From Episyrphus balteatus (taxonomy: Eukaryota; Arthropoda; Insecta; Diptera; Syrphidae), in NCBI RefSeq assembly GCF_945859705.1, contig NC_079137.1, positions 55,646,552-55,710,551 on the forward strand: DNA of 64,000 nt, in the 5' to 3' direction. How positions within the stretch are numbered: the stretch's first letter is position 1; every line of letters begins with the position of its first letter. This document shows, in pieces, positions 1 to 12,640 of the stretch. A model generated the notes under the pieces. It saw nothing but the letters and a program-made list of their open reading frames with translations. It had not been told where the DNA came from and ran no database searches. The position numbers and the translations under genes were made by a program.

Positions 1-361
1 AAAATTAATTTTTAAAATCAAAATTCAGATAACATTTGAATTCTTTTCCTTTTCTTGTCATCCATTTATATTTTGGATGTACATTATTATTTGGTATTCA
101 ATTTTTATTGAAAAATTGCGATTTTTTTGCCTAAGGGCCCTTAGAGCTAGAATCCATGGGCGGCGAGCACCCCAAACATGGTAAGAAGAATTCTCAGTTA
201 AGTTTTCAAATGTTATCAATGAAAAAAGTTCCTTGTTTAAGTCTGAATGTTTAAAAAATAATTGATGAATGGTTAATGTTTCATAATTTAGGTTATCAAC
301 AAGTCCAGCCACGTAAAAACAAAAAATAAAGAGTTTTCTTTAGAAAAAAGTAGTTTTAGTT

Positions 362-865
362 GGGTTGGGGTCGAAATTCTGTATGTTGCAAAATTCTGTA
401 TTCAAAATACTGTATGCCAAAATACTGTATGTCAAAATTCTGTATGTGCAAAATGCTGTAGGAACAAAATTCTGAAAGTCAAAATTCTGTATAGCAAAAT
501 TCTGGTTGGTCAAAATACTGTATTTCAAAATTCTGTACATCAAAATTCTGTAAATCAAAATTCTGTAAAAATGCTGTAAAAAAATATCGTTTTGATAATG
601 TAAAAAAGTGCGCGCGCACTTTTTTACATTATCAAAACGATATTTTTTTACAGCATTTTTACAGAATTTTGATATACAGTATTTTGCCGTACAGAATTTT
701 ACAAAACAGAATTTTGCATGTCAGTATTTTGTTGATACAGTATTTTGACGTACAGAATTTTGTATTTACAGTATAATGACGTACAGAATTATGGTATTAC
801 AGTATTTTGACCCCACAGAATTTTGTCGTACAGAATTTTGACAAGCAGAATTATGACCCGCTCCC
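362..865. mobile_element. Foldback-type element 1 (CAAAATTCTGTA arrays)
   Basis: Two inverted arms of about 250 bp meet at a perfect GC-containing palindrome near 600-625. Each arm is a degenerate tandem array with a unit of about 15 bp (CAAAATTCTGTATGT on the left, its complement on the right). The ends are GGGTTGGGGTCGA and CCCGCTCCC. The nonamer GTTTTAGTT lies immediately outside both ends (353-361 and 866-874), which is a 9-bp target duplication; the first G could instead belong to the element. Long inverted repeats made of short tandem units with 9-bp duplications are the hallmark of Drosophila FB elements, in the Mutator-like group. No coding capacity, so non-autonomous. Confidence 0.85.
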
Positions 866-3800
866 GTTTTAGTTTTTTGTTAATTTCTCGAAATTGACAA
901 GATATTTTTTAATCTGGTTTTCTATTTTTGTTTAAAAATAAATAAGAAAATCGAATTTTAAAAACTAAATTAGTACTTAATTACATAAAAATTTGAAAAA
1001 AAAATAGTTTGAAATTTTTTTCCAATTTTGTTTTCCAAAATTTTGATTTTAAAAATTAATTTTTCAAAAACTGTGCCATAAAATGGCTTGTTTAAAATTT
1101 TTTTAAAAGACCAGAGTTTTGGCTTTACAAAAAAGTATAGCACGTTATTGTAGGTGTAACCGTTGATTTTTGATAAATTTTTTTCCAAATTAAGTCTGGA
1201 CTGGACTTGTTGGTAAATTAATTTATGAATATTTACCTTCCTTCTGTTATTTTTTAAACTTTCAAGAGTTGTATAATGATACAACTTTATGAACAAAAAA
1301 ATATTTTTTTTTAAACCTTGACCCATTGCGAAAATTGTATCTTCGTCAGTTTCCAACCGATTCAAATATGAAAAGAAGACAATTAAACCAACAATACATA
1401 CTAATGTGGTTTTATAAACTCAAACTTTATAAACCTAATTCTACTTTGACATCGATCTTACATACTTTTGAACTAGAACGGTTTTAAAACTGTATCTTAT
1501 ATTTAATTCTATGAAATTAAGGAATGAAAGTAGGACGTCCAATGGCGTAATGGCAGATTTTTTTCAAGCGAGTTTTCTAAGTTTTTTATTAAAAAAAATA
1601 GAAGTTTTATTGAAACTTTTTTGAATATAACGTGTGAAAAATTTTATCAAAATCAGAGCCGTATACGAGAAAATTGCAATACCTCAATACTTGCTATGAA
1701 AGGTATGCGTATTATGCGAGATAAAAAAAAAAAAAAAAAAAAAACAAGCGAATGTATCTTGATATAAAATGATACAATTTATCAAGTTTTTTGGCAGCAA
1801 AAGACTGCGTGTTGTTTAATACAGATTTTCAGTTCGGTAAAGACCCCACCAAAACCTTTAAAATTGTCAAATATAAAATATTGCGTCGGAAGTCTAAAAA
1901 TTCAAACCATATTGTGTTCACCACAGGGTCTTGACCTCAATCTGGCTGAAAATCTGTCGAAAATTTTGAAGTAATTGTTAGGGCCGTAAGAAAAGCCCAA
2001 AAAATCAACTTGAGACTCTCCATTTTTGTACAATGAAGCATTTTTTAAATTTAAATAAGGAAAACAAATGGGGGCATAATATAGAAAAATAAAAAAAAAA
2101 TATAACGATTTAAATTATGTAAACAACACTAAGTTTGAAAAACTTTTTCAAAAAAGGGAAAACATTTAACCACTTTTGCTAGTCAGTTTACAAACAACTT
2201 TCAGAATTTTAGTCAAATTAACAGCAGTTTAATAAGTACAAAAAAGTCTCACTTATCTATTTTAACCAGAAATATTATTTTTTAAAACAAACAAAAACTG
2301 ACTATTTGAAGTATTCAATGCTACTGAAAATTTATTATGATTAAATTAAGTTGAAATCTTTCTCAGTGTACCTATGTATATTGTAAAAAAAAATGTGGTT
2401 AAAATTCTGGATTTTGTGAACTCTGATTCAATATGAATTCTCTTTTCGATAAAGAAACCGCATTCAAGGACACACAAAAAAACATGAAACAGAGTATTTG
2501 TTAGAAAAAAAAACTTTTCCTTTAATGAAACCTGCTATCACACAAAGAGATTAGATCCGTAATTTAGCAAAATTGGGAAGTCCAGTAAGAAAAAAAAAAT
2601 ATATAAGCAACGACGCACGATAGAACTTTAAACATTCTTTTCATTTTTTTTTTTTGTTTTTTTTTTTTTTTTTTCGTTTGGACTGCTTTTATTTCAACTT
2701 TTTTTTAAGTACCTATGTGTGTATGTTGTTAATAAAACGCTGAATTTTAAATGATTGTTAAAGGTCTTTTCTTTGTGTTTAAAAATGTGTTTGTGTACTG
2801 AAATAACTTTTCCACAATTTTTTTGTTATAACATTCTTCTTTTTGCTCTTTTATGCCATACATTCAAAAGGATTTCAGATTGAAAAAAAAAAATATTCAG
2901 TTGGTATGAGCAATAAAACATAATCCTTGTTTTCAACGAATGAAAATGCTTGAAACATGGTCAGTTCCCGACCATGATTTAAAAAAAAAAATCTTCTTTT
3001 AAATATTTTAACTTTAATCTGGACAAAATTAAGTCCAAACCAGTACATACGTCCTTTTTCAAAAGTGGTATTACTTCTACCTCTTACCGCCTTTATCTAT
3101 AAATATTTGGTAGGTCACTTTTAACTGAAAGTAGTTAAGCTGACTCTGGAAACTCAGGTGCGTTGATTTCGAGATGATTACAGCAATATCTCACTATTGT
3201 CAAATGTCAATGATTTTTCATCCGCTTTTATATTATGGTTTAGACCTTCATGCTCAAAAAAACTTATAAAGTGGATTCGGTAGGCAATACACAACAATTG
3301 ACGATGTTGAACGTAGTAGTTTTTTTCAACGGACTTTAACCAGATAGTTTCAGAAATGACAATACTTATTTTTATTTAAAGTTCCCCATTCAAAGAACAA
3401 GATTTGGACAAGTGCTCAGCTATTTTTTAAATTTGAAAACAAAAAACAACAAAGTATTTTTTATGAACGAAAATGTAAGAAGGATTACTTAATATATTCA
3501 CATGTATTTCAAAATCTTATATTCAGAGAAAAAATCTTCCAAAAAACATTTTTAAATAAACAGAAGTACCTACTCTGGCACATGTTCGTTCCCTACACAA
3601 TGCGGAATTTATCTTGAAAATGTACTTATCCAAACAATATAGATTGTATGGGATTTGTTGTCTATTATATTTTATTGTGGGTTGTGAAATTCGGTAACTG
3701 CTTTAGGCCAAAATCAATATATTTATTTTAAAGGGGTTTAGATAAATAAGGAATCGTTATTAAACAACGGTTGCTTGTAAGAAGATCTATGACAGGAGAA

Positions 3801-3989
3801 AATAAAATGCACTACTGTGGCGCACGTTTTTGCTTAGAATTTTAAAGCTTTTTATGTAAAAATTTATTTGAATGTACTTCTATTGGGAAGTGAAACTTTT
3901 GGGTAGTACAATCTGCGCATCAAGTCTCTAAACAAGTTTTAGTTTACAGATTTGTGTTCACAATGAACAGGGATATGCATTCAGGTAAA

Positions 3990-4270
3990 CAAATTACAAC
4001 TTAATTTTTTTCAGATTTTCGACAAAAAATCAAGGTTAACCCCTTGCCGAAAAAAAAGTGCATTTGAAAAAATTTCCTCCAAATCCATTAAGTGAGATAT
4101 TGAAAGAAAGGTATCTAAAAGCCTTATTCATTACTGAAAACCAAAAGATTCTTCGAGGTCTGGCTGCTGAGTTATTCGAGTTATTCGCATCCAAATATTT
4201 ATTTTTCTTATTTTCGGAGGCAGATACAAACACAGTTGTTTTTAATTTTGGTTTATTGTTCTTCCTTATG
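3990..4270. repeat. Dispersed repeat family GGTTAACCCCTTGCCG, copy 1
   Basis: This segment is similar to segments near 20960-21450, 23985-24440 and 57640-58190. Shared blocks are TCAAGGTTAACCCCTTGCCG (here on the plus strand at about 4030-4050), a stretch encoding a spurious peptide ending in VMNKA, and a TTTCTTTTGATATCT-like block. The matching short ORFs in each copy drift and share no start, so this is repeat sequence and not a protein family. The class of element is not recognised. Confidence 0.6.
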
Positions 4271-5192
4271 AAATTGCGCTTAGTTGTACTTTGTTAAGAA
4301 GTCTATGATGACTTGTCCTATGATTCCCTATGATTGCAGTCATTAGTTAAAATCACTTCATTTTTAAACTGAATTTTGTTGTATTACTTTATGTAAAAAG
4401 AAAACATTCCAAAAGATTTTCGAAACTTTTAAGTAAAATTATCATCATACACAAATTCATTTAAAAACTGATTCTAGTACGTTAAACGCCTCCTAAAGTG
4501 TTACTCCGCCAATAAAATTCTAAAAAAAAATGTCTCCACAGTCCACACATAGTTCAAGAAAATTGATTTTTCAAAAAAGTAAAAAATTAATTTTTTTAAA
4601 AACCAAAACAATATTTTTTTTTTAAACTTAAATTTTAAAGTCATTTAAAAGAAAGTCGTAAATTTTGTAACCGGTTCAATGTCAAGTACAATGAACTTGA
4701 CCCAACCGGTTTTTCAAAAACTGTTATTTTGCAGTGGTGTCTATTATCGTTACTGTACCAAAAATGTATCTGAAATTATAGTAAATTAAAGGAACAGTCC
4801 CCAATTGCCATAAAACTGAAAAAAACAAAATGCATTATTTAAAACTGGTGTTTTTAGCTTAGGCCCCTATTACGGTTGTCAAATATCAATTGATAGTTGA
4901 TAAAAAAAAATTTCAATCTTTTATTATCTAATTTGCAACAAATTTGAAAACAAAGAATGATGCCAACCGTTATTATTTGAAATATAATTTAAAAATTACT
5001 TTAAAAAAATGACCAGTTTTCCCCCAAATTAGATTTTAAAACACCAAATTTCAGTTTTATCAACTATCAATTGATAACAATCGTAATAGGGGTGTTACTT
5101 TTTTTTAAAGAGGCATTTAAAATGGTATTGGTCAAAAGTCATTATAAGAAATTAATTGTATCTTTTCTAACATACTTTTTTTCACTTTTCAG

Positions 5193-8100
5193 GGAATGAT
5201 TTATATTCATTCTTCCTCGCTGGTATTTCACGGAAATCTCAAATCATCAAATTGTGTTGTCACATCAAGATGGATGCTTCAGGTTACCGATTTTGGTTTG
5301 CATGATTTACGGCATTGTGCTGAAAGTGAATCAATTGGTGAACATCAACATTATAGAAGTAATTTTTAACTTAAATATTTTCAAAAACTCTTAATTTACT
5401 AAGCATTTTTTTAACTTTAAAGATCAATTTTGGAAATCACCTGAACTATTGCGAAATTCAAATGTTTATGGAACACCAAAGGGAGATGTTTATGCATTTG
5501 CAATTATAATGTATGAAATTGTTAGTCGTAAGGGCCCATTTGGACAGACGACGTATGAACCAAAGGAAATTGTCGATTTAGTCAAAAAGAAACCGGTCAA
5601 TGGCACCGAACCATTCCGCCCGGAAATAGATTGTATTATAGAAGCCGAATTATGTCCGGATTATGTTTTAAGTTGTATTAAAGATTGTTGGAATGAAGAT
5701 CCAGATCTAAGACCGGATTTTCCAACGATAAGGTTAATATCAATTTTTCAGCTGCTTTATTGATTGAAATTTATTGAAATTTGTCTTCTCTTTTAAGAAC
5801 ACGCCTGAAAAAAATGCGTGGCGGAAGGCATAAAAACATCATGGATCAAATGATGGAAATGATGGAGAAATATGCCAATAATTTAGAAGAAATTGTCACA
5901 GAACGTACGCGTTTGTTGTGTGAAGAGAAGAAGAAAACTGAAGATCTCCTACATCGAATGTTGCCACAATCGGTGGCAGAAAAACTTACAATGGGCTTAG
6001 GAGTTGAGCCAGTGTCATATGATTTGGTATGACCAAAATTTTTCATTTTTAACTTTTTTTTCAAAAAATTTATTCCATCTATTTTTTGAGTCAATACTTC
6101 AAAAAAAACTCATTAAAAAAAAAAAAAACAATTTTTGACCTCTTTTTTGTGCGTTTATATCCTTTTTAGGTAACTATCTACTTTAGCGATATTGTTGGTT
6201 TTACGTCAATGTCTGCAGAGAGCACTCCGCTGCAAGTTGTAAATTTCCTCAATGATCTGTACACGGTCTTCGATCGAATAATTAAAGGTTATGATGTGTA
6301 TAAAGTGGAGACAATAGGTGATGCTTATATGGTGGTAAGTTGTGAATTTTTTTGTTTACTTTTTGTATGTTAAATATACAATTTTTATTTAACTTGAGGA
6401 TTTTTTCTTTCACTTTCGATTTTCAACTAAGCGACCAAATAAATTCTTTAAATCCCTTTTTCAAGTCAAAATTATTTTTTTTTTTGCTTGTCGCAATTCC
6501 CCAACTGACCAGTCGCGATTGATCTCTGCCTTTTTCTGGTTCTAGCACATCTTTTTTACCCATCCATAGCAGCATCCATCATGATGCATTTCCTATGCAA
6601 AAGGCTGGAAACTTTGTTTGCGGTTTTAGTTTGCATTTTTTTGTCACATTGTGTATTTTTTTTTCGGTTTGCGTAGTTTTACTATATTACACAACAGAGA
6701 TGGTTACTTTAAAAGTTTTGAGCTTGAAGAAGATAAAACACAAACTTGACAAACTTCCATTAAGAAAAAAAAAAAAAAAATATTTGATTGACACCCAAAA
6801 TTTAAAGTCAAATTTTGAAAGAGACAATCTTATCATTATATGTATGTATTTTCCAATAGTTTGGCAATTTAATCTGGGGAATTGAAAACAACTTTCGATT
6901 TGAACTTTGAAGTTTATTAACTCTTACTCTATAGTTGGGTTTGCTTCAAGTTCAGATAATAATGAATAAAATTGACCCTTAGTAGTTTCGGGCGTCTTTT
7001 TTCTTAAATGAGGCGTTAATCAAATCCGTTAATTCGTCCATAAAGGGGGTATACTGATATTTCAAGAGCTTATATTTAGAAAAGGGTAAGTAGAATAGGG
7101 TAATTTAAGGATTCCTAACAAAATTGAACTCAAGAAAGCAATGAATCTTGACATTGCGATGACAAAGAATACCCAAAAAATTGGTCCTATAATTTTGTGT
7201 GTTGGTTTGTCTTTCAAAATTTTGGATGAAATTCGAATTTTTTTTAACGGAAATTAATGGTGGTAAACATAAACTTAATTCATATTTTTTTATGAAAAAG
7301 GCTATACCTAATGATTTTAATTAAAAATTTTGAGTTCAATACCGCTAATATGATCGTACTTTTGAAAGAAACAACCTAATCTATTACAACGACAATTTTT
7401 ATATGGAATTGTTATAACAACATTTTGTAAAACTTATTTATTTTTTTGAAAAATAAATTTTTTGGAGACTATTTTTGAAATTTCTGTACATTTTTTTTAT
7501 TCGTTTTTTTTTTTTTGTTAAATATCGTGATTAGAAAAAAGCACAAACATGTAAATGACGTCTTTGTTTTAGAAATTTGAAAAGTCATAAGTTATCTTGA
7601 AGTCCAAATTTTAAAATTTTTAAATTGAAAATTAGGTCGGTTCTTATTTCAACAAAAAAATATTTTGCTTTAAACAATACTCAAGCTTACTTGAAACATT
7701 ATAAACGTAAAACACAAGATTTTATAATAATTCTATATAAAACTATTTTTTGTTTAAGATACTCTTAGAATGAAAACCAAAAACCAAAACAATATCTACT
7801 TATTTTTTCCAAGGAAAACTATTTAAAACTATGGATTGATAAACTTTTATTCTATTTCCCTCTTTTTAGTTAAAAAATAAAAAAAATACCTTGTAGTAGA
7901 GTAACTAAAGCAAATTATTAGGGAACCCGGCCGAACAGCTCTGATTTTGACGATTTTTTTTTTCAAACGTAGGTAATTAAAAATACTTTAAAGTCTATAG
8001 ATCAAAAATTGCCGGTGTTGCCGTATTGTTTTTTAAAATTAAAATTAATTTTTTTTTTAACAAAACCATTTTTTTGCTTAAATTTCATAAATGATAGCAA

Positions 8101-11100
8101 AAGATTCTCTAAGTAATTTAAGGAAAATATATAAAAGGCAGTGAGGGACAATCTTCCATCGTTTAAGCGATAAATGCAATTTTCTAACATTCTGACCTCA
8201 AACACAAAAAAAAATATTTTGAAAACAACGGCAACACCTACAATATTTTAAAATACATTTTTAAAAAGCCAGAAGCTCATTCTTATCTCTTAAATTTAAA
8301 TCCACTAAATTTAATCAAGACTTTTTGAAAAAATGGTCCTCAAACTCAGAATTAAAAAAAAAAATGTTATTAGAAAAATTTAAAATGACTTTTTTCCAAA
8401 ATTTTTCGGGAGCGTATCGGAATCCCGCTTTTTAAAATCCCGTTTTTCGAAAATCCCGAAAAAAAAGTTTCAAAATCCCGTTTTCTAAAATACCGCTTTT
8501 TTAAATCCCGTTTTCTGAAATCTCGCATTTTAAAATCCCGTCAAATCCCGAAAATCCTGATTTTTTAACCAAATACATGCTTAATTCACAAATAAAAAGC
8601 TCCACACAAAATTTCAGCCCAATCGGTTAAAAACTGTAGGAGTTAGTTGGTAGCCCGATGGGAGCACAGGATTTTACTATCATCCTGAACTACATCGCCA
8701 TTTAAAAAATTTCACATCATTAAAAAATTTAACATTAGCCTATTCTGTTACCTATTAATATACTTAATTAAACTAAACAAACACCAAAAGAAAATAATAT
8801 TTCTTCTTTGTTTTATACGCCGATGAAAATGAAGCTCGATTTCATGGTTTACAAGGTGTTATTACCCCTTAAATGCGTTTAGAACAATGTCTCATTTTTT
8901 AATTTTTTTTAGTATCCCGATTTTGCAAGCAAAACTAGTTGTTTTATTTTAAAAAATCGCGGGATTTTTTAAAATAAAACAACTAGTTTTGCTTGCAAAA
9001 TCGGGATAATAAAAAACGGGATTATAAAAATCGGGATTTTAAAAAGCGGGATTATAAAAAGCGGGATAATGAAAAACGGGATTTTAAAAGCGGGATTTAA
9101 AAAAACGGGAATATAAAAAGCGGGATATCGAACCCAACCCAAATTTTTCTAATAAAATATGAATTTATTTAAAAAAAATGTTTGGCCATAAATATTATCA
9201 GTTGAATTTCGAAGCAAAAAAGGTAAAATATATGACACTTTTGAAAAAAAAAAAATGAAAAATTACTTCAATTTCAATGGTTTTTTTTTTATTAAAACTG
9301 AATTTTTGCATTGAAAAAATAATTAATTTTCTCAAAGACTGTGGTAAATAGGAACTTTAAATTTTTGCTATTTAACTTTCAACAGTAAGGGTTATTAAAT
9401 GAATAAAAAATAATTTTATGTTTTGATGTTGAACTTTAAAAAAAAAAATAAGTTACATTTTTTTCAAAACTTTTATTAAAAAAAGTTCTTCGAAAATGAA
9501 ATACTTTTTAATTTTTTTCATAAACCGTAATACATATTGACATTTACTTTTATAATTTGAAATCATAATAAATGCGGCAAAAAAAAATTGAAAATAAATG
9601 CATTATAAAATGCCAAGTTTAAAAAACGACATGTTAAAATTTTTTCAATAATTTTTTTTTTTTCAAAAATCTGAGTTCAATTACCATATATTTACCATAT
9701 ATATTTTTTTTCCTTGAATTTCCTAGACAATCTTTTGGCATCAATTAATTTATGAAATTTAAGAAAAATTTGTTTTTGTTCACAAAAATCTTCAATTAAA
9801 TTTAAAAAATCAAAACGGCAACACCGAAAATTTTTAATCTATAGACTTTAAAGTATTTTTAATTACCGACGTTTGAAAAAAAAGATCATCAAAATCTAAG
9901 CTGTTCGGCCGCGTTCCCTAATATTGCCAATTTTTGAGCTTTAGTTACTCCACTATTGATGAAAATGCGGTGAAACGGCATTTTTTGAAAAATTCTCTGA
10001 AGTAAAATAAAAAATAATTGAAAATAATATAGCGATCTCGGCAGGAAAATTGTAATTGCTTTTCAAAAACCAGTCATATTTCTATTTCTTATAAAGAAAC
10101 CCAAATACTTTCTTATACATATATAAAAGTTTGATGCAGTTTGAAAATTTAAACAACAAAAAAAAAACGGAAAAATTTCTGTGAAAAATACCACGAGTAA
10201 ATTTTTTTAAAAATTCATATAAACTATGTATTAAAATTTAATTGTTTTTAAGATTTACAAAAGTGACATGAAATTTCTAAATTTCTGTTTTTTCAATATA
10301 AGCTCAAGTGACCTCAACTCCAAAAATTTATAAAGCGTTTCAATCACTCCACTTAAAATAAAAATAATTTTAATAATTTTTTATTATTTTTGTTATTTTT
10401 TTCTTCGTTATTTCTGTTTTTTATTTTTTTTTTCCGATAGTTCCGAACCACCTACAAAAAATTCCAAGACAGCACAAATTTAACATTACCCCAAAATAAA
10501 GCATTTCATTTTTAAAACACCACCCTGTACCCAAAAGTGGTTATTGATTTCCCTGTTGACCTCCTAGGGAATTTACCAAAAAATTCCATCTCAAAAATTC
10601 CTTTTGACTTAAGTCAAACGACCGACCATTTTCTTGTTAATAGCAATTGGATATCGCTTGATGAAAATCTACCTTGCTTTTCTCATTCTTCCAATCTGCA
10701 TACCCTCTTCCATATAAGAAAATAAACCTATTAAAAGGACTTAATGTTTGTAAGTGCGTCGGTCGTCGTTTCATCATCACCTGTTGTTTATTTATTCCCT
10801 TTATCATATTTTTCTCTTCTTCTGCTGATGGGAGGATGGGGTTGTTAACCACCGTTAAACAACCACAAAATTTCCATATTTATATCCTTGAACATTTCGT
10901 AAGAATGGTCCTTTCTATATTTTTTTTTTAATTCAATTTTACAGCATAAATTTAAAAAAGGGAAAAATACAATCCTTTTTTTGTTTTTTTGAGGTTTTCA
11001 TTTCACAGAAATGTGCTAAATGTTTGTTCTATCAAATAAAATACATTCACAGTCTCTGTTATCATTTTGATGTAAATTTCAATGAAATATTATTATTCAA

Positions 11101-12640
11101 CAAGATTTTTAATTAAATTAAATAGAAATTCTTTTTAAATTTACATTTTTTATTTTTATTTTTGCAATTTTTCCAGGTTTCTGGCTTACCAATAAAAAAC
11201 GGCGACCGACATGTTGGAGAAATTGCCTCCATGTCTCTCGAATTGTTACATGCAGTCAAACAACACCGCATCGCACATCGACCCAACGAAACGCTTAAAC
11301 TACGAATTGGCATGCACACCGGTCCAGTTGTTGCCGGTGTTGTCGGCCTAACAATGCCAAGATATTGCCTTTTCGGTGATACCGTCAATACTGCATCACG
11401 AATGGAGTCAAATGGTGAGGCTTTAAAAATTCACATATCAGCTAAATGTAAAGAAGCCTTGGACACACTGGGCGGTTATATTACCGAAAAACGTGGTCTA
11501 GTCTCGATGAAAGGCAAAGGTGATGTTATAACTTATTGGCTAGTTGGAGCGAATGAGTTAGCTATACAAAAGAAACATGTCGATATGACTGATTTACCGC
11601 CACCATTATTCCGCCGTCCAAGAAGAAGTCCGAAGCTAAATAGTGACTCACGTCAGCCTAGTATAACGGGTATGCATTATTATGGGGCGGGAAGTCGACG
11701 GCAATCGAGTGTACCGCGTGCCGATGGCGGCGAAAGTATGTACAGTTTGCAAGGCTCCACATATCACATGCGGGACTCACCGCGCTTGCCAATAAGACGA
11801 CTTGAACGGTCATCTACTGTTAATTACAATGGTAGTAGTGGGGGGTACGGAGGCGTTTGTGGTAGTAATTGCAACAGTCGGGGTGGCAGCAACTCAGGAT
11901 TCCGCGTGGAGACAACGTCACACAGTACACTAGACCATTCCGAAATTGAAACAATCTGTGATAGTATCGGCAAAAGTAGCAGTAAAAAACCACTCGCCAT
12001 GGTTAGACCGCAACGCATAATTAGCACAAAACAATCGGCCTCAACTCAGGACATCTATCCTATCGATAGTGCTGATAGTTTGTTGAGAGAGTCACGATCT
12101 CTTGATCGAATGCAACCAAGTAACTTGACGAAAAATAACTCGCGTTCGTTGGACACTGGGGTGTCATTGATAAGTGGCAATCCAAATGGTGGGGCAGCGG
12201 ATGATGAGCTCAAGTTGCTCGATATCGATAACGGCCATTTGATTATCGGTGCGTCTAGAATATTTCCCTACAAACACCTCAATAATAATTGCAATGGTTC
12301 TATAAGCATTGTGGACGACGCTCAGAGTCCTTTGTTGCAGCGACAGGCGTCACTGACCTGTGCTCCAGATGAAATAGTTCTTCGTTCGAAAAGATGGCGT
12401 TCTTTGGAAGCTATCGAAAATACTAGCACGAGTATCGATAATTCTGTTCTAGGTCAAAATAGTAAGAAATCGGTGAATCGAGGATCGATAGCGTCGTGGT
12501 TTATGAATTTTTTGCAAGGCAATGGAATTCGTTCGAGTGATGCATCGCTGAGGAGGGTTGGCATAGTTCAGACAACGGTAAGAGGTGTTCCCGGTTTTGG
12601 AGAAATTCCATCACCTCCAGATCGAGAAAGTATTGTTTAA
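5193..12640 (+). CDS. Gyc76C: Receptor-type guanylyl cyclase, C-terminal exons
   Basis: Converts GTP to cGMP at the plasma membrane. Five exons are visible: 5193-5358, 5423-5732, 5798-6026, 6170-6334 and 11177-12640, all with GT-AG borders and matching phases, giving 777 residues. In order: the C-terminal half of the kinase-homology domain (HGNLKSSNC replaces the HRD loop, so a pseudokinase; TDFGL is kept), a coiled linker (MMEKYANNLEEIV), and a class III cyclase domain with metal-binding Asp in YFSDIVGFT, guanine-selecting Glu in KVETIGDAY and Cys in PRYCLFGDT, and Asn/Arg in NTASRMES. A Ser-rich tail of about 350 residues follows and ends RESIV, a class I PDZ-ligand form. The tail shares blocks with Drosophila Gyc76C as recalled (NNSRSLDTGVSLISGNPNG, SPLLQRQASL), which separates it from other receptor cyclases. 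The extracellular and membrane exons lie upstream of the window. Intron 4 (6335-11176) is swollen by transposons. Confidence 0.93.
7894..9955. mobile_element. Long-TIR element A, copy 1
   Basis: The left end (AGTAGAGTAACTAAAGC) and right end (complement AGTGGAGTAACTAAAGC) head inverted arms several hundred bp long that include GAACAGCTCTGATTTTGA-like and TATAGACTTTAAAGTATTTT blocks. A second copy lies at about 17036-19482. A Foldback-type element interrupts this copy at 8408-9140. No transposase frame is visible. The target duplication is not clear, so the exact ends are uncertain by a few bases. Superfamily not identified. Confidence 0.7.
8408..9140. mobile_element. Foldback-type element 2 (AAATCCCG arrays), nested
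   Basis: The ends are GGGAGCG on the left and CCCAACCC on the right. These are the same two termini as the element at 362-865, in the opposite orientation. AAATTTTTC is repeated directly at both borders (8399-8407 and 9141-9149), a 9-bp target duplication. The left array (8408-8560) repeats AAAATCCCGTTTT; the right array (about 8940-9130) repeats its complement. A spacer of about 350 bp and a perfect hairpin (about 8912-8998) lie between. The copy of the host element at about 18950-19040 reads across the corresponding position without an insertion. Confidence 0.88.

Larger units (their letters stand above)
1..5192 (+). other. Intron of the Gyc76C-like gene (5' part outside window)
   Basis: The first recognisable coding segment begins after the acceptor AG at 5191-5192. 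No open frame upstream resembles the expected preceding kinase-homology segment, so this stretch is read as intron. It contains a Foldback-type element (362-865), fragments of a repeat also seen near 25790-25870 (around 60-310 on the minus strand and around 1195-1260), a copy of the GGTTAACCCCTTGCCG repeat family near 4010-4260, and AT-rich low-complexity DNA. The short ORFs here lie in repeats and are not genes. Confidence 0.7.
6335..11176 (+). other. Intron 4 of Gyc76C, transposon-filled
   Basis: The 4.84-kb intron splits the cyclase catalytic domain between GDAYMV and VSGLPIKNG. It contains a long-inverted-repeat element (about 7894-9955) with a Foldback-type element inside it (8408-9140), and a segment at about 10300-10400 that recurs at 40680-40770. 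No coding exon is needed or seen here, since the flanking exons join in phase. Confidence 0.85.

Noticed and set aside
362..865. Tandem short repeats that could be mistaken for a CRISPR array
   Set aside because: Units are adjacent without unique spacers, the two halves are inverted, and the context is an insect genome. Foldback structure explains them.
970..1365. 131-residue minus-strand ORF
   Set aside because: It overlaps a dispersed repeat, is almost pure Lys/Asn/Phe/Ile from A/T-rich codons and has no recognisable motif.
8401..9140. AAATCCCG tandem units as a telomere-like or CRISPR-like array
   Set aside because: The units are inverted between the two sides and lie inside an element with clear ends and a 9-bp duplication.
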